A stretch of 64,000 bases of DNA from Bacteroidota bacterium (lineage in GTDB: Bacteria; Bacteroidota; Bacteroidia; M30B66). Where the stretch lies: assembly GCA_027490225.1 (NCBI GenBank), contig JAIXYK010000055.1:29715-93714 (forward strand), written 5' to 3'. Made by a program: the position numbers and the translations under genes. The stretch's first letter is position 1; each line of letters opens with the position of its first letter. The notes beneath the pieces were generated by a model. The model saw only the letters and a program-made list of their open reading frames with translations. It was not told the DNA's origin and did no database searches. Shown here piece after piece: positions 62,667-64,000 of the stretch.

Positions 62667-62674
62667 TTAATTTG
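62667..62674 (+). promoter_or_regulatory. Candidate -7 box of the proline dehydrogenase gene
   Basis: TTAATTTG followed by TGCAC matches TAnnTTTG at 7 of 8 positions, 19 bp before the ATG. No TTG at -33. Confidence 0.36.
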
Positions 62675-62693
62675 TGCACACTAAAAACCATGT

Positions 62694-63854
62694 ATGGTAT
62701 CATTTGAAAATACAGAAATTGCATTTGAATCGAAGTCTAACGCTGAGTTAACGAAGGCTTATTTACTTTTTAAATTTATTGGAAATAAGTCGTTGGTGGG
62801 TTTATCGAAACCGTTTGCAGGCATTGCAGTTAGGATTCCTTTTCCATTTAAATATATGATTAAGGAAACGATTTTTTCGCATTTCTGTGGTGGTGAAAAT
62901 ATTAGAGATTGTGAAGCTACCATTGAGCATTTGAGCAAATATAATGTACACACAATTTTAGATTATTCGGTAGAAGGAAAAGAAACGGAAGCCGATTTTG
63001 ACAGAACCACTGATGAGATAATTGATACGCAAGAGCGCGCGGCCATAGACGATGCGATACCGTTTAATGTTTTTAAACTTACGGGTATTGCAAGATTTGC
63101 ATTGTTAGAAAAAGTGAGTGCTGGAGAAAAATTAACTGAAGGCGAAAAGCAGGAATTTGAAATGGTGAAAGAACGCGTGGAAAGAATTTGCAAAAAGGCC
63201 GCTGAGGTTGACAGAAGTGTGATGATGGATGCGGAAGAAAGTTGGATACAGCCGGTGATGGATGATTTGATGATGGAAATGATGAAAAAATACAACAAGG
63301 AAAAGGCGATTGTTTACAATACATATCAAATGTACAGACACGATAGGTTGAATGCTTTAAAAGAAATGCATGCTGCGGCTGTGAAAAATGATTATTGCCT
63401 TGGTGTGAAACTGGTGCGTGGCGCTTATATGGAAAAAGAAAGAAAAAGAGCAAGCGAAATGAATTATGTTTCGCCTATACAAGTTGACAAAGCCTCGTCT
63501 GATAAAGATTATGATGCTGCTTTATTATTTATTGCAAAAAACATAGAACGTATAGCGGTTTGCGTGGGTTCTCATAATGAAAAAAGCTCGATGTATATGA
63601 CGGAGCTGATGAAGGAACATAACATTTCTAAAAATAGCACCCAGGTTTACTTTTCTCAATTATTGGGAATGAGTGATCATATAAGTTTTAATTTATCGCG
63701 TGCAGGATACAATGTTGCGAAATATGTTCCTTATGGTCCGGTGAAAGATGTGTTGCCGTATTTAATAAGAAGGGCGGATGAAAATACTTCTGTGGCGGGA
63801 CAAACGAGCAGGGAATTGATGTTGTTGAGTAAGGAAAGGAAAAGAAGAGGGTGA
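62694..63854 (+). CDS. Proline dehydrogenase
   Basis: The 386-residue FAD enzyme oxidises proline to pyrroline-5-carboxylate, passing electrons to the quinone pool. The Pro_dh barrel motifs are HTILDYSVEG, LGVKLVRGAYMEKER near the middle, CVGSHNEKS (His), and the C-terminal VKDVLPYLIRRADENTSVAGQ, where RRxxEN binds the substrate carboxylate and FAD. It is a single-function PutA-type enzyme without the P5C dehydrogenase half, as usual in Bacteroidota. The P5C dehydrogenase gene is not in this window. The stop is followed immediately by a 7-bp satellite. Confidence 0.93.
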   Translation: MVSFENTEIAFESKSNAELTKAYLLFKFIGNKSLVGLSKPFAGIAVRIPFPFKYMIKETIFSHFCGGENIRDCEATIEHLSKYNVHTILDYSVEGKETEADFDRTTDEIIDTQERAAIDDAIPFNVFKLTGIARFALLEKVSAGEKLTEGEKQEFEMVKERVERICKKAAEVDRSVMMDAEESWIQPVMDDLMMEMMKKYNKEKAIVYNTYQMYRHDRLNALKEMHAAAVKNDYCLGVKLVRGAYMEKERKRASEMNYVSPIQVDKASSDKDYDAALLFIAKNIERIAVCVGSHNEKSSMYMTELMKEHNISKNSTQVYFSQLLGMSDHISFNLSRAGYNVAKYVPYGPVKDVLPYLIRRADENTSVAGQTSRELMLLSKERKRRG

Positions 63855-63856
63855 TT

Positions 63857-64000
<144 letters not shown>

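Overview
The window is AT-rich DNA from a member of the Bacteroidota. Several lines of evidence agree. TonB-dependent receptors carry N-terminal carboxypeptidase-like domains. Large secreted proteins end in type IX secretion (T9SS) type A or type B sorting domains. There is a PorV-type protein, a DUF4249 lipoprotein, LytS/LytTR two-component genes, many lipoproteins with a Cys-Lys-Lys start after the lipobox, promoter-like boxes of the TAnnTTTG type, and little use of Shine-Dalgarno sites. The order cannot be fixed from the sequence alone. No rRNA, tRNA, CRISPR array, transposase or phage gene was seen, so this reads as ordinary chromosome.

Layout. 1-6790: a truncated TonB receptor, a 1281-residue T9SS cargo protein and a PorV-like protein, closed by a strong terminator. 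6905-10830: greA, a HIT protein, ruvC, a glycosyltransferase and an ALDH8-like aldehyde dehydrogenase. 10929-20367: a LytS/LytTR pair, then a tolC-hlyD-permease-ATPase efflux set that runs directly into a TonB receptor and a DUF4249 lipoprotein. 20519-28342: recG, rmuC, thioredoxin and a DUF58/VWA/AAA+ ATPase module. 28397-33471: a parD antitoxin whose parE partner is reduced to seven codons, an unknown exported protein, a FabH-like synthase, a frameshifted SDR gene, a lone receiver protein, a DUF1801 protein and an SLC45-type MFS carrier. 33616-38297: a NIDO-domain T9SS protein, an Mla/MCE lipid transport operon and a fasciclin protein. 38631-44923: a T9SS M1 peptidase, PpiD, a DUF2185 protein and an M42 peptidase. 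44939-53805: three large T9SS type B proteins in tandem on the minus strand. 53940-60558: an M20 dipeptidase, then a tight run of exported proteins (two lipoproteins with DUF4214-like units, a Tat-exported phosphatase-fold protein, a CX4CH cytochrome-like lipoprotein, two more lipoproteins) ending in rpe. 60586-64000: a phasin-like helical protein, UbiB/AarF kinase, proline dehydrogenase and a 7-bp satellite that reaches the window edge.

The main themes are surface and envelope biology: T9SS cargo, TonB-linked uptake, efflux and lipid traffic, with housekeeping DNA repair and metabolism between. The points most worth a second look are the 55346-59434 lipoprotein/Tat/cytochrome cluster, a GC-rich repeat family present three times next to stop codons, the fossil parE, the efflux-plus-TonB operon with a hairpin in its leader, and the heptamer satellite. 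All functional calls rest on motif recognition by eye; no database search was run.
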